Below, in pieces: positions 8,763 to 17,741 of a stretch of DNA of 64,000 bases. The position numbers and the translations under genes were made by a program. The notes beneath the pieces are model-generated. The model searched no databases. It was given only the letters and a program-made list of their open reading frames with translations, and had not been told where the DNA came from. Numbering within the stretch: the first letter of the stretch is position 1; every line of letters starts with the position of its first letter. Source of the DNA: Paenimyroides tangerinum (GTDB lineage Bacteria; Bacteroidota; Bacteroidia; Flavobacteriales; Flavobacteriaceae); the NCBI RefSeq assembly GCF_003865405.1, contig NZ_RQVQ01000007.1, positions 1-64,000 of the forward strand. Direction: 5' to 3'.

Positions 8763-9023
8763 TTATTTGATTATTATTTCAATGGACTTGTTTTTGATTG
8801 AGCTAAGTTTTGAATGAAATTTAATAAAATCAGGCTCTAAACTGTTATTGAAGTTAACTTTTACTCCATTTATTTTGTTCTGTATTTGTGGAATTTGATT
8901 TTCTATTGAATTTCCGAACCCCATTATTTTAAGATATGTTTTTATATTCATTTCGAATTCTACACTCTGCGAAATAATTTCGGATAATTGTAAGACATCA
9001 GGTATTGTTAGGGCGCTTTTCAT
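8763..9023 (-). CDS. Small hypothetical protein
   Basis: 86 residues, no signal peptide or membrane segment. The sequence is predicted largely helical with a Lys/Ile-rich C-terminus (SIKNKSIEIIIK). I do not recognise the family. It is supported as a gene by its ATG, the lack of a better frame on either strand, and a palindromic site at 9085-9100 that also precedes the gene at 26089 in the same relative orientation. Weak alternative: a non-coding stretch downstream of the dispersed repeat. Confidence 0.5.
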   Translation of the reverse strand: MKSALTIPDVLQLSEIISQSVEFEMNIKTYLKIMGFGNSIENQIPQIQNKINGVKVNFNNSLEPDFIKFHSKLSSIKNKSIEIIIK

Positions 9024-9084
9024 AATTTAGTATTTAGTCGTTGTAAATATATGTTTTTAAAAGATTCCTATTTGAGTAAATTTC

Positions 9085-9100
9085 TAAGGGAAAACCCTGA
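9085..9100 (-). promoter_or_regulatory. Palindromic operator-like site (TCAGGGTTTTCCCTTA on the minus strand)
   Basis: The core is AGGG-N4-CCCT, an inverted repeat. The 16-mer differs at one base from the site at 25986-26001. Here it reads toward the minus-strand gene at 8763-9023, 62-77 bases before its start; the other copy has the same orientation toward its gene. Confidence 0.5.
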
Positions 9101-9235
9101 TTTTTAGATATATTGCTTTTTTGATTTAATTTGATATAAATTCATAAAATCTGTTTTTTGATTGCAAATATTTTAAGGGTTAATATTTTTTTTTGTGTTT
9201 TTTTAATTTGATGTTTCTTTTAAGTTATTTTATAT

Positions 9236-9266
9236 GTTGTTGAGAAACATTGTTTTATTAAATTTG
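9236..9266 (+). promoter_or_regulatory. Promoter of the lipoate ligase gene
   Basis: GTTG at 9236-9239, 19 nt, then TAAATTTG at 9259-9266. This is the Bacteroidota promoter layout with one mismatch in the upstream element. The box ends 16 bases before the ATG at 9283. Confidence 0.55.
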
Positions 9267-9282
9267 AGTAAATTTATTTATT

Positions 9283-10269
9283 ATGATTATAATTAATTCG
9301 CCTTCAAACGATGCGTATTTTAATATCGCTTTAGAAGAGTTTCTTTTATACGAATATCCTACCGAATCAATTTTTCTATTATATGTAAATGCACCTTCAA
9401 TAATTGTGGGAAAATTTCAAAATACTTTAGCAGAAATTAATCTTGATTTTGTAAAAGAGAAGAACATTAAGGTTGTTCGAAGAATGTCGGGAGGAGGAAC
9501 GGTTTATCATGATTTAGGAAACTTGAACTTTTCGTTTCATACATTACTTGGACAAAATGATTTTATGGATTTTTCCAAATTCACTGAACCTGTAGTTAAA
9601 GTTTTAAATCAATTCAATGTTCCTGCAAAACTCGAAGGGAGAAACGATTTATTGGTTGAAGGGAAAAAGTTTAGCGGAAATGCGAAATTAGCTCGTAACG
9701 GTAAAATGATTCAGCATGGAACTATTCTGTTTGACTCTGATATGTCTGTATTGGACAATGCTTTAAAAATTAACCCTTTAAAATATAAAGATAAAGCTGT
9801 AAAATCGAATCGTGCTCGAGTGATTAATCTTAAAGAATATTTACCTGATGATGTTACAATAGAAGATTTAAAACAAGCTTTGATTGGCGAGATGTTACTA
9901 ACAAATCAGATGACTTCTATTTATGAATTAACTTCTGAAGATATTGCTAGTGTTGAAAAATTAATTTATGATAAGTATAATACTTGGGATTGGAATTTTG
10001 GTTTTTCGCCTAAATATAGTTTTAAAAATGCAGCTAAAATTCCTGCTGGGTTTATAGAAATACATTTAGATGTTGTACGTGGTGGAATAATTGAAAAAGC
10101 TAAAATATTTGGAGATTTCTTTGCTTCTAAGCCAATTGAAGAATTTGAACAACTTTTTATCGGAAAGAATCACAATGAAAATGAGATTCGTGCTGTTCTT
10201 GAATCGGTTGATGTTACAGAATATTTCGGAAAAGTTACTATAGATGAAATTATATCTATTTTTAAATAA
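9283..10269 (+). CDS. lplA: Lipoate--protein ligase
   Basis: 328 residues, full length for LplA with its C-terminal accessory domain. It activates lipoate with ATP and attaches it to the lipoyl domains of 2-oxoacid dehydrogenases and the glycine cleavage H protein. Visible signatures: NIALEEFLL near the start, the lipoate-binding R-R-M-S-G-G-G-T-V-Y-H-D (~70-81), G-x-K-F-S-G-N-A-K containing the catalytic lysine (~135), and H-G-T-I-L-F. It has its own promoter and ends in a bidirectional terminator, so it appears monocistronic. Confidence 0.95.
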   Translation: MIIINSPSNDAYFNIALEEFLLYEYPTESIFLLYVNAPSIIVGKFQNTLAEINLDFVKEKNIKVVRRMSGGGTVYHDLGNLNFSFHTLLGQNDFMDFSKFTEPVVKVLNQFNVPAKLEGRNDLLVEGKKFSGNAKLARNGKMIQHGTILFDSDMSVLDNALKINPLKYKDKAVKSNRARVINLKEYLPDDVTIEDLKQALIGEMLLTNQMTSIYELTSEDIASVEKLIYDKYNTWDWNFGFSPKYSFKNAAKIPAGFIEIHLDVVRGGIIEKAKIFGDFFASKPIEEFEQLFIGKNHNENEIRAVLESVDVTEYFGKVTIDEIISIFK

Positions 10270-10299
10270 AAAAAGAACCTATTTTGTAGGTTCTTTTTT
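10268..10299. terminator. Bidirectional terminator between convergent genes
   Basis: AAAGAACCTA pairs with TAGGTTCTTT around loop TTTTG, with A and T runs on both sides, so it can serve lplA and the convergent DUF6048 gene. Confidence 0.8.
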
Positions 10300-10983
10300 G
10301 TTGTATTTTTTAAACAATGGAATGTTGTATGAAATGGAATAATTAAATCCGGCTCCGATGTTTCCACTGAATTTTTTTCCGTATCCTGGAATATATAGAT
10401 TTTCAAAATCCGTTGGTTGTTTTTGAGTAATTAAATATTTCATTCTAAATGTAAAACCTAGATATAAATTTTTAACAACTTCAGCTTTTACTCCTGCAAC
10501 AAATTCTAACCAATGGGCAGATAATCCCTTTGAAATTGAATTTGGATAATAGGTTTGAATCGGAAAATAAGAATTGGTTTCGTAAATATTATATGAATTT
10601 AATGTTTGCGACATATTTGCGTAACCATATCTTCCACCAATAAAAATCATGTTATTCATGTCTAACCAGTTGTCATAAACATTATAATCTAATCCGGCTC
10701 TAATAAACATTCCTTTGGTTGTAAAAGTTAGTTGGTCTTCTTCAGTAAATTTATCTTCGATACCAAATTCAACGGCAACATATTTTCTTTTATCGATTCG
10801 ATAATCACCACTGATTTCAAATCCTGTATAATTTTTATCCCAAAAATTTCGAGAAGCTTTTATCAAATCTGTTCCGATTCTTAAACCGTATGTATCTAAA
10901 TATTTTGGTTTGACGATGGTATCTTGAGCTTGAGCTATAATTCCAATAAATAGGAAAATTGAACTAATAATATATTTTAGCAT
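10279..10983 (-). CDS. DUF6048-family outer-membrane beta-barrel-like protein
   Basis: 234 residues. Signal peptide (MLKYIISSIFLFIGIIAQAQ) followed by alternating hydrophobic/polar strands rich in Tyr, Phe and Gly (GIRIGTDL-like, MFIRAGLDYNVYDNW, MIFIGGRYGYANM, LYLGFTFRMKYL, NIGAGFNYSISYNIP), as expected of a small outer-membrane barrel. It resembles the flavobacterial DUF6048 family. Its ATG lies within the last 20 bases of the DUF6452 gene, so the two are translationally linked. Function unknown; a role in the outer membrane is inferred. Confidence 0.85.
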   Translation of the reverse strand: MLKYIISSIFLFIGIIAQAQDTIVKPKYLDTYGLRIGTDLIKASRNFWDKNYTGFEISGDYRIDKRKYVAVEFGIEDKFTEEDQLTFTTKGMFIRAGLDYNVYDNWLDMNNMIFIGGRYGYANMSQTLNSYNIYETNSYFPIQTYYPNSISKGLSAHWLEFVAGVKAEVVKNLYLGFTFRMKYLITQKQPTDFENLYIPGYGKKFSGNIGAGFNYSISYNIPLFKKYNKKEPTK

Positions 10984-11464
10984 GCGGATTTTCTTCGTTA
11001 GTGATGTTATTAGTCAAAGGGGTAAAGTTTGTAATCCAAGTACCAACTCCATTATTATTGATTGTAGTCGAAACATTATCAAAGACGGTTTTATATCCAC
11101 AAGCTTTAGAAACATATTCTGTTTTAGGTGAATAATTGAATGTCAATTGGTCGATTTTTTCGATGGTATCGTTATTGATGATTTCAAAAAATTTAAGGTT
11201 CCAAACGGTTTGATTAGATGTAATATCTAAAGGTAATTGAATTTCAGACCTGTTAAAATATTCGATAACTTTTATGGTATCGTTTCCAATTTCTGGTAAA
11301 ACATAACATTCTATTTTGAAAAAAGGTTTTAAAACGGTACTGTTTGCTTTATCGTAAAATTCGATTCTAACGTTTGGTGTTGCTGCTTCTCCTTCGCAAA
11401 TATCGTCTTTTTCGCAAGCTATAAATATTAGAAACACTAAACCTATCAACCACTTATTTTTCAT
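10964..11464 (-). CDS. DUF6452-family lipoprotein
   Basis: 166 residues from the ATG at 11464; a farther ATG at 11485 would add seven residues before the signal peptide. The lipobox (L-I-F-I-A-C) is followed by E-K-D-D, which resembles the acidic export signal that sends Bacteroidota lipoproteins to the cell surface. The family is found in flavobacteria, usually beside DUF6048 and an RlmD gene (recalled, not searched). Here rlmD is on the same strand but separated by an opposed GLPGLI gene. It overlaps the next gene by 20 bases. Biochemical role unknown. Confidence 0.83.
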   Translation of the reverse strand: MKNKWLIGLVFLIFIACEKDDICEGEAATPNVRIEFYDKANSTVLKPFFKIECYVLPEIGNDTIKVIEYFNRSEIQLPLDITSNQTVWNLKFFEIINNDTIEKIDQLTFNYSPKTEYVSKACGYKTVFDNVSTTINNNGVGTWITNFTPLTNNITNEENPHAKIYY

Positions 11465-11657
11465 ATCATAAATATATTGTTTCAAAATTACAAAATCCTT
11501 TTGTAAAAATAATACATTTCAAAAATAACTTAAATCACTAATGATTAATAAACCTTTATTCAGCTTAATTTATATGAATAGTCCAACTCATTAGATTTAA
11601 AATTAGAATTATGGATTATTAATTTTTTTATATATTTAGGTTTTATAATAAATTGAT

Positions 11658-12431
11658 ATGAAAAGTTTCATTCTATTACTATTTCTTATTTGTTGTCAAT
11701 CAATAACAGCACAAACAAATAATTATAAAATAACGTACAAAAATTTTGAAGGAAATCTGAAAAGAGATGCTGTTTTGTATTTAAAAGAAAATCAGCCTAC
11801 AGTAATGCGTACGATTATTGCTTCTACCGTTCCTTTAGAAATTATAAAAGATTCCACTTACATTGACAGCAACGGTGCCACCACAACTGTATTTGGTTCT
11901 GGAAATAAAGATTATAGTATATTCCCAGATGAATATATCAAGGTAGATCATTTAAATAATAAAATAGAAATGATTAAAGTTGTTCTTGAAAAGAAATTTT
12001 TAATTACTGATGAATTAAATTATAATTGGAAAATAACAAACGAAACCAAGCAGATTCAAAATTATACTTGTTATAAAGCAACTACTTCTTTTAGAGGAAA
12101 CAATTTTGAAGCATGGTTTACACCCGATATTCCTGTAAATGCTGGACCTTGGAAATGGTACGGACTTCCTGGTCTTATTGTAGAAGCTACCGATACCGAT
12201 AAAAGTGAAGTGTATTTATTAGAAAAAATTGAGAAATTAACGGACGAAATTCCTTTTCCTTCAACTAAATCAGAAAAATTAACTTTAAGAAAATATTTCA
12301 AAAATGCTGAAGAAGCGATGGATGCTTTTTTAAGTGAATTAAATGAACGAAATGTTACAGTAACAAGTAATGTTATTGGAAGGTTTGGTTTAGAAAGAAT
12401 TTATGAATGGGAAGAAATACCTGAAAAATAA
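11658..12431 (+). CDS. GLPGLI-family secreted protein
   Basis: 257 residues. Signal peptide (MKSFILLLFLICCQSITAQ) and the family-defining motif in WKWYGLPGLIVEATDTD near residues 168-184, preceded by EAWFTPDIPVNAGPW. GLPGLI proteins are common periplasmic or outer-membrane-associated proteins in Bacteroidota, of unknown function and often present as paralogues. It is transcribed against its flanking neighbours and has its own terminator. Confidence 0.92.
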   Translation: MKSFILLLFLICCQSITAQTNNYKITYKNFEGNLKRDAVLYLKENQPTVMRTIIASTVPLEIIKDSTYIDSNGATTTVFGSGNKDYSIFPDEYIKVDHLNNKIEMIKVVLEKKFLITDELNYNWKITNETKQIQNYTCYKATTSFRGNNFEAWFTPDIPVNAGPWKWYGLPGLIVEATDTDKSEVYLLEKIEKLTDEIPFPSTKSEKLTLRKYFKNAEEAMDAFLSELNERNVTVTSNVIGRFGLERIYEWEEIPEK

Positions 12432-12439
12432 TATAAAAA

Positions 12440-12468
12440 AAAAGCAATGCTTGAGAAACATTGCTTTT
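12440..12468. terminator. Bidirectional terminator
   Basis: AAAAGCAATG and CATTGCTTTT form a 10-bp stem around a 9-base loop, between the convergent GLPGLI and rlmD genes. Confidence 0.8.
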
Positions 12469-12473
12469 AAATA

Positions 12474-13886
12474 TTATTTTAACTCTAAAAGAACCACATT
12501 TTCAACATGATGTGTTTGTGGGAACATATCAACTGGTCTTACACGAACCACTTTGTAAAGTTCATCCATCAAAGCTAAATCACGTGCTTGAGTAGCAGAA
12601 TTACAACTTACATAAACTACACGTTTTGGAGCAATTTTTAAGATTTGTTCAACCACATCTTTGTGCATTCCGTCACGTGGTGGATCGGTAATAATCACAT
12701 CCGGATGTCCGTGTTGTGCAATAAATTCATCATTGAAAACATTCTTCATATCTCCAACAAAGAATTCGCAATTTGTAATTTTATTTCGATCTGCATTCAC
12801 TTTTGCATCTGCAATTGCTTCTGGAACAGCTTCAACACCAACTACTTTTTTTGCTTTTTTAGAAACAAATTGTGCGATTGTTCCTGTTCCTGTGTATAAA
12901 TCGTAAACCAATTCTTCTCCAGTCAATCCTGCGAAATCTCTTGTAATTGCATACAATTCGTAAGCTTGATCTGAGTTTGTTTGATAGAATGATTTTGCGT
13001 TGATACTAAATTTCAAACCTTCCATTTCTTCTAAAATGTAATCTCTTCCTTTGTAAAGTTTTACATCTTGATCGTAAATGGTGTCGTTTGCTTTTCCGTT
13101 AATTACATATTGTAATGAAGTGATTTCTGGGAAACGCTCCATTAAGAATTCCAATAATAATTCGCGTTGTTTTTTATTTTCTTTAAAGAACTGAATCAAA
13201 ACCATAATTTCTCCTGTAGAAGCAGTTCTGATCATTAAAGTTCTTAGGAAACCTGAAGCTTCACGCGGATTATAAAATTCCATTTCGTTTGCATTAGCAA
13301 AAGCTCGGATTTCGTTTCTAATAGCATTTGACGGGTCTTGTTGTAAATGACATTTTTTAATATCAAGAATTTTATCCCACATTTTTGGAATATGAAATCC
13401 TAATGCATTTTCGCGAACTAATTCAGCATCAGATTTTACTTCTTCTTCCGTTAACCAACGCGCATTTGAGAAAGAAAATTCCATTTTATTACGATAGAAA
13501 AACTGTTCTTTAGAACCTAAAATTGGTTCAAATTCTGGAAGTTCAATTTTTCCAATGCGTTTTAGGTTGTTATAAACTTCTTGATGTTTGTAAAACAATT
13601 GTTGGTCATAAGACATATTTTGCCATTTACATCCACCACAAGCACCAAAATGTTCACAAATTGGCTCAACACGATGTTCAGAAAATTTATGAATAACGGT
13701 TGCTTTACCTTCGTAATAAGCTTTACGTTTTTTTGTAGTTTGTACATCAACTACATCTCCAGGAACCACATTTGGTAAAAAAATAATTTTTCCGTCTGGA
13801 GCTTTCGCAACCGAAACGCCTTTTGCACCTGCATCAAGGACTTCTACGTTTTCGAATACGATTCTATCTGTTTTTTTTCTTGCCAT
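12474..13886 (-). CDS. rlmD: 23S rRNA (uracil-5-)-methyltransferase RlmD-type
   Basis: 470 residues. An N-terminal TRAM-like RNA-binding domain (~1-65) is followed by the iron-sulfur cysteines C77, C83 and C86 (C-E-H-F-G-A-C-G-G-C) with a fourth near residue 167 (KKCHLQQ). Then come the SAM-binding domain (YDLYTGTGTIAQFVS), D-P-P-R-D-G-M-H, and the catalytic cysteine in VYVSCNSATQARDL. This is the TrmA/RlmD family, which methylates C5 of a uridine, usually U1939 of 23S rRNA. U747/U1939 dual specificity is possible. Its predicted promoter lies only four bases before the ATG, suggesting a leaderless mRNA. Confidence 0.94.
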   Translation of the reverse strand: MARKKTDRIVFENVEVLDAGAKGVSVAKAPDGKIIFLPNVVPGDVVDVQTTKKRKAYYEGKATVIHKFSEHRVEPICEHFGACGGCKWQNMSYDQQLFYKHQEVYNNLKRIGKIELPEFEPILGSKEQFFYRNKMEFSFSNARWLTEEEVKSDAELVRENALGFHIPKMWDKILDIKKCHLQQDPSNAIRNEIRAFANANEMEFYNPREASGFLRTLMIRTASTGEIMVLIQFFKENKKQRELLLEFLMERFPEITSLQYVINGKANDTIYDQDVKLYKGRDYILEEMEGLKFSINAKSFYQTNSDQAYELYAITRDFAGLTGEELVYDLYTGTGTIAQFVSKKAKKVVGVEAVPEAIADAKVNADRNKITNCEFFVGDMKNVFNDEFIAQHGHPDVIITDPPRDGMHKDVVEQILKIAPKRVVYVSCNSATQARDLALMDELYKVVRVRPVDMFPQTHHVENVVLLELK

Positions 13887-13890
13887 GATG

Positions 13891-13898
13891 CAAAAATA
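13891..13898 (-). promoter_or_regulatory. Promoter box of rlmD (leaderless geometry)
   Basis: TATTTTTG on the minus strand, followed by CATC and then the ATG at 13886. With transcription normally starting a few bases past this box, the mRNA would start at or next to the start codon. No clear upstream TTTG was identified. Confidence 0.5.
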
Positions 13899-14055
13899 AT
13901 AATTGTTTTATCTAGTTGTATCGAATTATGTAATTTAGAATGTTTTCATTTTAATTATTTTTTTTCTTATTTAAAATATGTAATTTCGTAAATGGATGAT
14001 TTCTCTCCGTTTTTTAAGAAGGAATTACTGAAAATAAAATATTAAACCATCAAAA

Positions 14056-15294
14056 ATGTTAAATTCACAATTAACCTCAGCAGAAGCAATTGCATTAGAA
14101 GAAAAATACGGCGCTCACAATTATCATCCGTTACCAGTTGTATTATCTAAAGGAGAAGGCGTTTATGTTTGGGATGTTGAAGGAAAAAAATATTACGATT
14201 TCTTATCGGCATATTCAGCAGTAAATCAAGGACATTGTCACCCAAAATTAGTTGAAGCTATCTCAAAACAAGCTGCAACTTTGGCTTTAACTTCTCGTGC
14301 ATTTTATAACGATAAATTAGGAGCATACGAAAAGAAAATTACTGAACTTTTTGGTTTCGATAAAGTTTTACCAATGAATTCAGGTGCAGAAGCGGTTGAA
14401 ACGGCTTTGAAATTAACACGTAAATGGGCTTATGAAGTAAAAGGTGTTCCTGAAAACGAAGCAGTTATTATTGTTTGCGAAAATAATTTTCACGGACGTA
14501 CTACAACGATTATTTCATTTTCTAATGATCCAGACGCAAGAAAAAGCTATGGACCATTTACAGATGGATTTGTTAGAATTCCGTACGATAATTTACTAGC
14601 TTTAGAAGAAGTGCTAACAAACAAAAATGTTGCAGGATTTTTAGTTGAACCTATTCAAGGTGAAGCTGGTGTTTACGTACCTTCTGAAGGATATTTAGCA
14701 AAAGCAAAAGCTCTTTGTAAAGCCAATAACGTTTTGTTTATTGCAGATGAAGTTCAGACTGGAATTGCAAGAACAGGTAAAATGTTAGCTGTACATCACG
14801 AAAATGTACAACCAGATGTTTTGATTTTAGGAAAAGCGCTGTCGGGTGGAATGTATCCTATTTCGGCAGTTTTAGCTAATGACGAAATCATGAATGTCAT
14901 CAAACCTGGACAGCACGGTTCTACTTTTGGAGGAAATCCGATTGCGGCTGCAGTTGCAATGGCAGCTTTGGATGTTGTTTTAGACGAAAAACTAGCTGAA
15001 AACGCTGAAGTTTTAGGTCAGATTTTTAGATATGAATTAAATAAATACATTCAAAATTCGAATATTTGTACAATGGTTCGCGGAAAAGGTTTGTTAAATG
15101 CAATTATGATTAACGATACAGCAGATAGCGATACAGCTTGGAATATTTGTTTAAGAATGCGTGATAACGGATTACTTGCAAAACCAACACATGGAAATAT
15201 CATTCGTTTTGCACCACCGTTAGTGATGAACGAAGAACAATTATTAGAATGTGTTTCTATCATTACAAAAACGCTAACTGAATTCGAAAGATAA
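14056..15294 (+). CDS. rocD: Ornithine--oxo-acid transaminase
   Basis: 412 residues, class III aminotransferase. It transfers the delta-amino group of ornithine to 2-oxoglutarate, giving glutamate semialdehyde (arginine/proline metabolism). Signatures: N-terminal [20 protein letters not shown] typical of ornithine aminotransferases, [16 protein letters not shown], the cofactor aspartate in [15 protein letters not shown], and the PLP lysine K260 in [11 protein letters not shown]. The next gene starts two bases after its stop, so the two form an operon. A TAATTTCG box at 13981-13988 is a possible promoter. Confidence 0.95.
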   Translation: MLNSQLTSAEAIALEEKYGAHNYHPLPVVLSKGEGVYVWDVEGKKYYDFLSAYSAVNQGHCHPKLVEAISKQAATLALTSRAFYNDKLGAYEKKITELFGFDKVLPMNSGAEAVETALKLTRKWAYEVKGVPENEAVIIVCENNFHGRTTTIISFSNDPDARKSYGPFTDGFVRIPYDNLLALEEVLTNKNVAGFLVEPIQGEAGVYVPSEGYLAKAKALCKANNVLFIADEVQTGIARTGKMLAVHHENVQPDVLILGKALSGGMYPISAVLANDEIMNVIKPGQHGSTFGGNPIAAAVAMAALDVVLDEKLAENAEVLGQIFRYELNKYIQNSNICTMVRGKGLLNAIMINDTADSDTAWNICLRMRDNGLLAKPTHGNIIRFAPPLVMNEEQLLECVSIITKTLTEFER

Positions 15295-15295
15295 T

Positions 15296-15772
15296 ATGAA
15301 TACAGAATTTTCAACTTCAAATCAAAACTTAGAAATAACTCAAGTTACTAAATCAATTTTCTTAGAAACTGCAAAGTGGGCAAAGTTTTTGGCTATTTTA
15401 GGTTTTATTGGGATGGGAATCATGGTCATCGCTGGTTTTTTTATGGGAGCAATAATGAGTTCTCTAGGTTCATTAAGTAGTTATAGTAATACGCCAAATC
15501 CTTTTGGGATGATTGGAAGTATTTTCTTTGTTATTTTATATTTAATAATGGCTTTAATTTATTATTTCCCAATTAAATATTTGTATGATTTTTCTACTAA
15601 AGTGAAGAAAGCATTTGAAATTCAAGATCAAATGTTGTTTGACGAAGCTATTTTAAAATTAAAAGCACACTATAAATATATTGGAATATTAATGATTATA
15701 GTTTTTTCATTGTATATTTTGATGCTTATTCTAACTATAATTGGAGGAGTTGCAGCTGCAGCAATGAGTTAG
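15296..15772 (+). CDS. DUF5362-like four-helix membrane protein
   Basis: 158 residues. Several hydrophobic segments: ~32-55 (FLAILGFIGMGIMVIAGFFMG), ~70-95 (MIGSIFFVILYLIMALIYYF) and ~130-155 (IGILMIIVFSLYILMLILTI). A soluble Lys-rich segment between them contains YDFSTKVKKAFE. This fits the DUF5362 membrane family common in Bacteroidota. It starts two bases after rocD ends and shares its terminator. Function unknown. Confidence 0.8.
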   Translation: MNTEFSTSNQNLEITQVTKSIFLETAKWAKFLAILGFIGMGIMVIAGFFMGAIMSSLGSLSSYSNTPNPFGMIGSIFFVILYLIMALIYYFPIKYLYDFSTKVKKAFEIQDQMLFDEAILKLKAHYKYIGILMIIVFSLYILMLILTIIGGVAAAAMS

Positions 15773-15796
15773 TTGATATAATTTTAAATTAAATTT

Positions 15797-15830
15797 AAGC
15801 ACTTCAATTTTTTTTTTTGAAGTGCTTTTT
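15797..15830 (+). terminator. Terminator of the rocD operon
   Basis: AAGCACTTCAA pairs with TTGAAGTGCTT around a T-rich loop and is followed by a T run. Confidence 0.75.
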
Positions 15831-15951
15831 TGTTTTTTTTGTTTTGATTAACGATTTTGAAACACTGATTAATTTTATTAAATTTGAAAATACATTTTAT
15901 TATAATTTAGTTTCGATTAGATACTTTTTTATAGGATATTGAATTTAAAAT

Positions 15952-16425
15952 ATGGAAGATAAAACAGTTAACAAAATAGAAAATAACACTAGAATTCATC
16001 CCCGAATTGGGATTACTTTTAGTGCTTTTGATTTGCTTCATGCTGGGCATATCAAGATGTTAGAAGAAGCTAAACGTCAATGTGATTATTTGATTTGCGG
16101 ATTGCAAACTGATCCAACTTTAGATCGACCTGAAAAAAACAAGCCAACACAAACTGTCGTTGAACGTTATATTCAACTTAAAGGCTGTAAATTCGTTGAT
16201 GAAATCGTTCCTTATGCAACGGAACAAGATTTAGAAGATATTTTACGTTCGTTCAAAATTGATGTTCGTATTTTAGGTGATGAATATGCGAATAAAGATT
16301 TCACAGGAAGAAAATATTGCGAAGAAAAAGGTATTGATTTTTATTTCAATACAAGAGATCATCGTTTTTCAAGTTCTAGTTTACGAAAAGAAGTCGCTGT
16401 ACTTGAGTTGAATAAAGAGAAATAA
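15952..16425 (+). CDS. Adenylyl/cytidylyltransferase-family protein (TagD-like)
   Basis: 157 residues, about the length of glycerol-3-phosphate cytidylyltransferases. The nucleotidyltransferase fingerprint is present: T-F-S-A-F-D-L-L-H-A-G-H with the catalytic H-x-G-H (residues ~29-32). R-F-S-S-S-S-L-R-K at the C-terminus corresponds to the I-S-T-T-x-L motif. The product is likely a CDP- or ADP-activated small phosphoester; the substrate cannot be read from sequence. An extra ~17-residue N-terminal arm precedes the fold. It is a single gene between two terminators. Confidence 0.88.
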   Translation: MEDKTVNKIENNTRIHPRIGITFSAFDLLHAGHIKMLEEAKRQCDYLICGLQTDPTLDRPEKNKPTQTVVERYIQLKGCKFVDEIVPYATEQDLEDILRSFKIDVRILGDEYANKDFTGRKYCEEKGIDFYFNTRDHRFSSSSLRKEVAVLELNKEK

Positions 16426-16444
16426 TTTTTTTAATAAAAATATG

Positions 16445-16476
16445 AAAGCTGGATTAATTTAAAATCCAGCTTTTTT
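16445..16476. terminator. Bidirectional terminator
   Basis: AAAGCTGGATT and AATCCAGCTTT form an 11-bp stem followed by a T run, between convergent genes. Confidence 0.8.
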
Positions 16477-16488
16477 AGTTGTAGTTAT

Positions 16489-17193
16489 TTACTTTGTGAT
16501 TCGAGCTAAATAATCAAAATTTTCGCCTTCTAAAATCAATTCACAGTTTAAATCGTTAGCGATGCAAGCATTTTGTAAGGTGTTGTAATCTAAATATAAC
16601 CAATCAAAAGGTTCTTCATTTTCTCCTTTATATGATAAATTAAAAACCAATTCTCCGTAATAATCTGCATGCATTGGAATCCATTTTCCGCCATCTTCAT
16701 CTTCATCAAACATATAAATTAAGTCCGAACTATCAATCAGAATCTGTCCGCCTTCGTTTAATAATTCTTTTAAATGATTTAAATATTGGGCAACTTTATT
16801 CAATTTTCCAAAAATACCCGTTCCATTCATTAATAATAAAATGGTGTCAAATTTTTGGTCTTTTAATTCTAAAATATCTAAAACTTCAGCATTTTCTAGA
16901 CCTCGTAAACGACAAGTTTCAATTGCATTTTCAGAAATATCGATAGGTAAAACTTTAAATCCTTTTTCTTTTAAATACAAAGCGTGACTTCCTGCACCAC
17001 AACCAATATCTAAAATTTTGCCTTTGGATAGTTTCAGAGCTTGTTTTTCTAATTTAGGCATTTCATTAAAATCACGAAACATATAAGCAATTGACATTTC
17101 GTCAGCTTCAGAGATTGTGGTTTCTGTGATTACATTTTCTGGATTATTATTGGTTTGAAAATCTAAAAGCGCTTTACCTAAAAGGTCTTTCAT
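16489..17193 (-). CDS. Class I SAM-dependent methyltransferase
   Basis: 234 residues. Motif I is clear (ILDIGCGAGSHALYLKEKGF, split here as I-L-D-I-G-C-G-A-G-S-H), then LPIDISENAIETCR (acidic residue for the ribose) and FDTILLLMNGTGIFGKL. The N-terminal ~45 residues are variable. It could act on a small molecule or protein; the substrate is unknown. It is divergent from the YkgJ-type gene at 17247. Confidence 0.85.
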   Translation of the reverse strand: MKDLLGKALLDFQTNNNPENVITETTISEADEMSIAYMFRDFNEMPKLEKQALKLSKGKILDIGCGAGSHALYLKEKGFKVLPIDISENAIETCRLRGLENAEVLDILELKDQKFDTILLLMNGTGIFGKLNKVAQYLNHLKELLNEGGQILIDSSDLIYMFDEDEDGGKWIPMHADYYGELVFNLSYKGENEEPFDWLYLDYNTLQNACIANDLNCELILEGENFDYLARITK

Positions 17194-17220
17194 TTGGAGT
17201 TGTTTTAAATCTTTTATTAT

Positions 17221-17228
17221 TAATTTTG
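17221..17228 (+). promoter_or_regulatory. Promoter box of the YkgJ-type gene
   Basis: TAATTTTG matches TAnnTTTG, 18 bases before the ATG at 17247. It argues against the upstream in-frame TTG at 17226, which lies inside the box. Confidence 0.5.
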
Positions 17229-17246
17229 CTATTCGATAAAGTTACT

Positions 17247-17741
17247 ATGGAAAATTTTTTAAAAAACTTACCAAAGCTTGCCAAAGATACGCATAATGAG
17301 AATAAAAAGTATTTTGATAAGCTTAAAAAGAAAACACCTAAAAATTTAGATGTTCAAATGCAAGAGATTCACGACCGTGTGTTTAAGAAAACGGATTGTT
17401 TAACTTGTGCAAATTGTTGCAAGACGACCGGTCCATTATTTACATCGGCTGACATTGAGCGTGTTTCTAAGTTTTTGAAAATGAAACCACAACCTTTCAT
17501 TGATCAATATTTACGTATTGACGAAGATAGAGATTATGTTTTACAAAGTGTTCCGTGTACATTTTTAGACAACGAAAATTATTGTATGATTTATGAAGTG
17601 CGACCAAAAGCTTGTAGAGAATATCCGCATACTGATAGAAAGAAATTTCAGCAAATTACAAATTTGACATTAAAGAATGTAGAAATTTGTCCTGCAGCTT
17701 TTCAGGTTGTTGAAGAAATGAAAAAGAAAATGCCTTTGTAA
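17247..17741 (+). CDS. YkgJ-family cysteine cluster protein
   Basis: 164 residues. The cysteine pattern C-L-T-C-A-N-C-C, then V-P-C-T-F-L, then Y-C-M-I-Y-E-V-R-P-x-x-C-R-E-Y-P and a late Cys (VEICPAAF) is that of the YkgJ/UPF0153 family, thought to bind zinc or an Fe-S centre. The N-terminal ~45 residues are Lys-rich and helical. The ATG at 17247 is preferred over an in-frame TTG at 17226. Role unknown; its terminator overlaps the last codons. Confidence 0.9.
   Translation: MENFLKNLPKLAKDTHNENKKYFDKLKKKTPKNLDVQMQEIHDRVFKKTDCLTCANCCKTTGPLFTSADIERVSKFLKMKPQPFIDQYLRIDEDRDYVLQSVPCTFLDNENYCMIYEVRPKACREYPHTDRKKFQQITNLTLKNVEICPAAFQVVEEMKKKMPL

Noticed and set aside
12645..12906. Cys/Ser-rich plus-strand frames within rlmD
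   Set aside because: They are antisense to conserved methyltransferase motifs and have no signals of their own.
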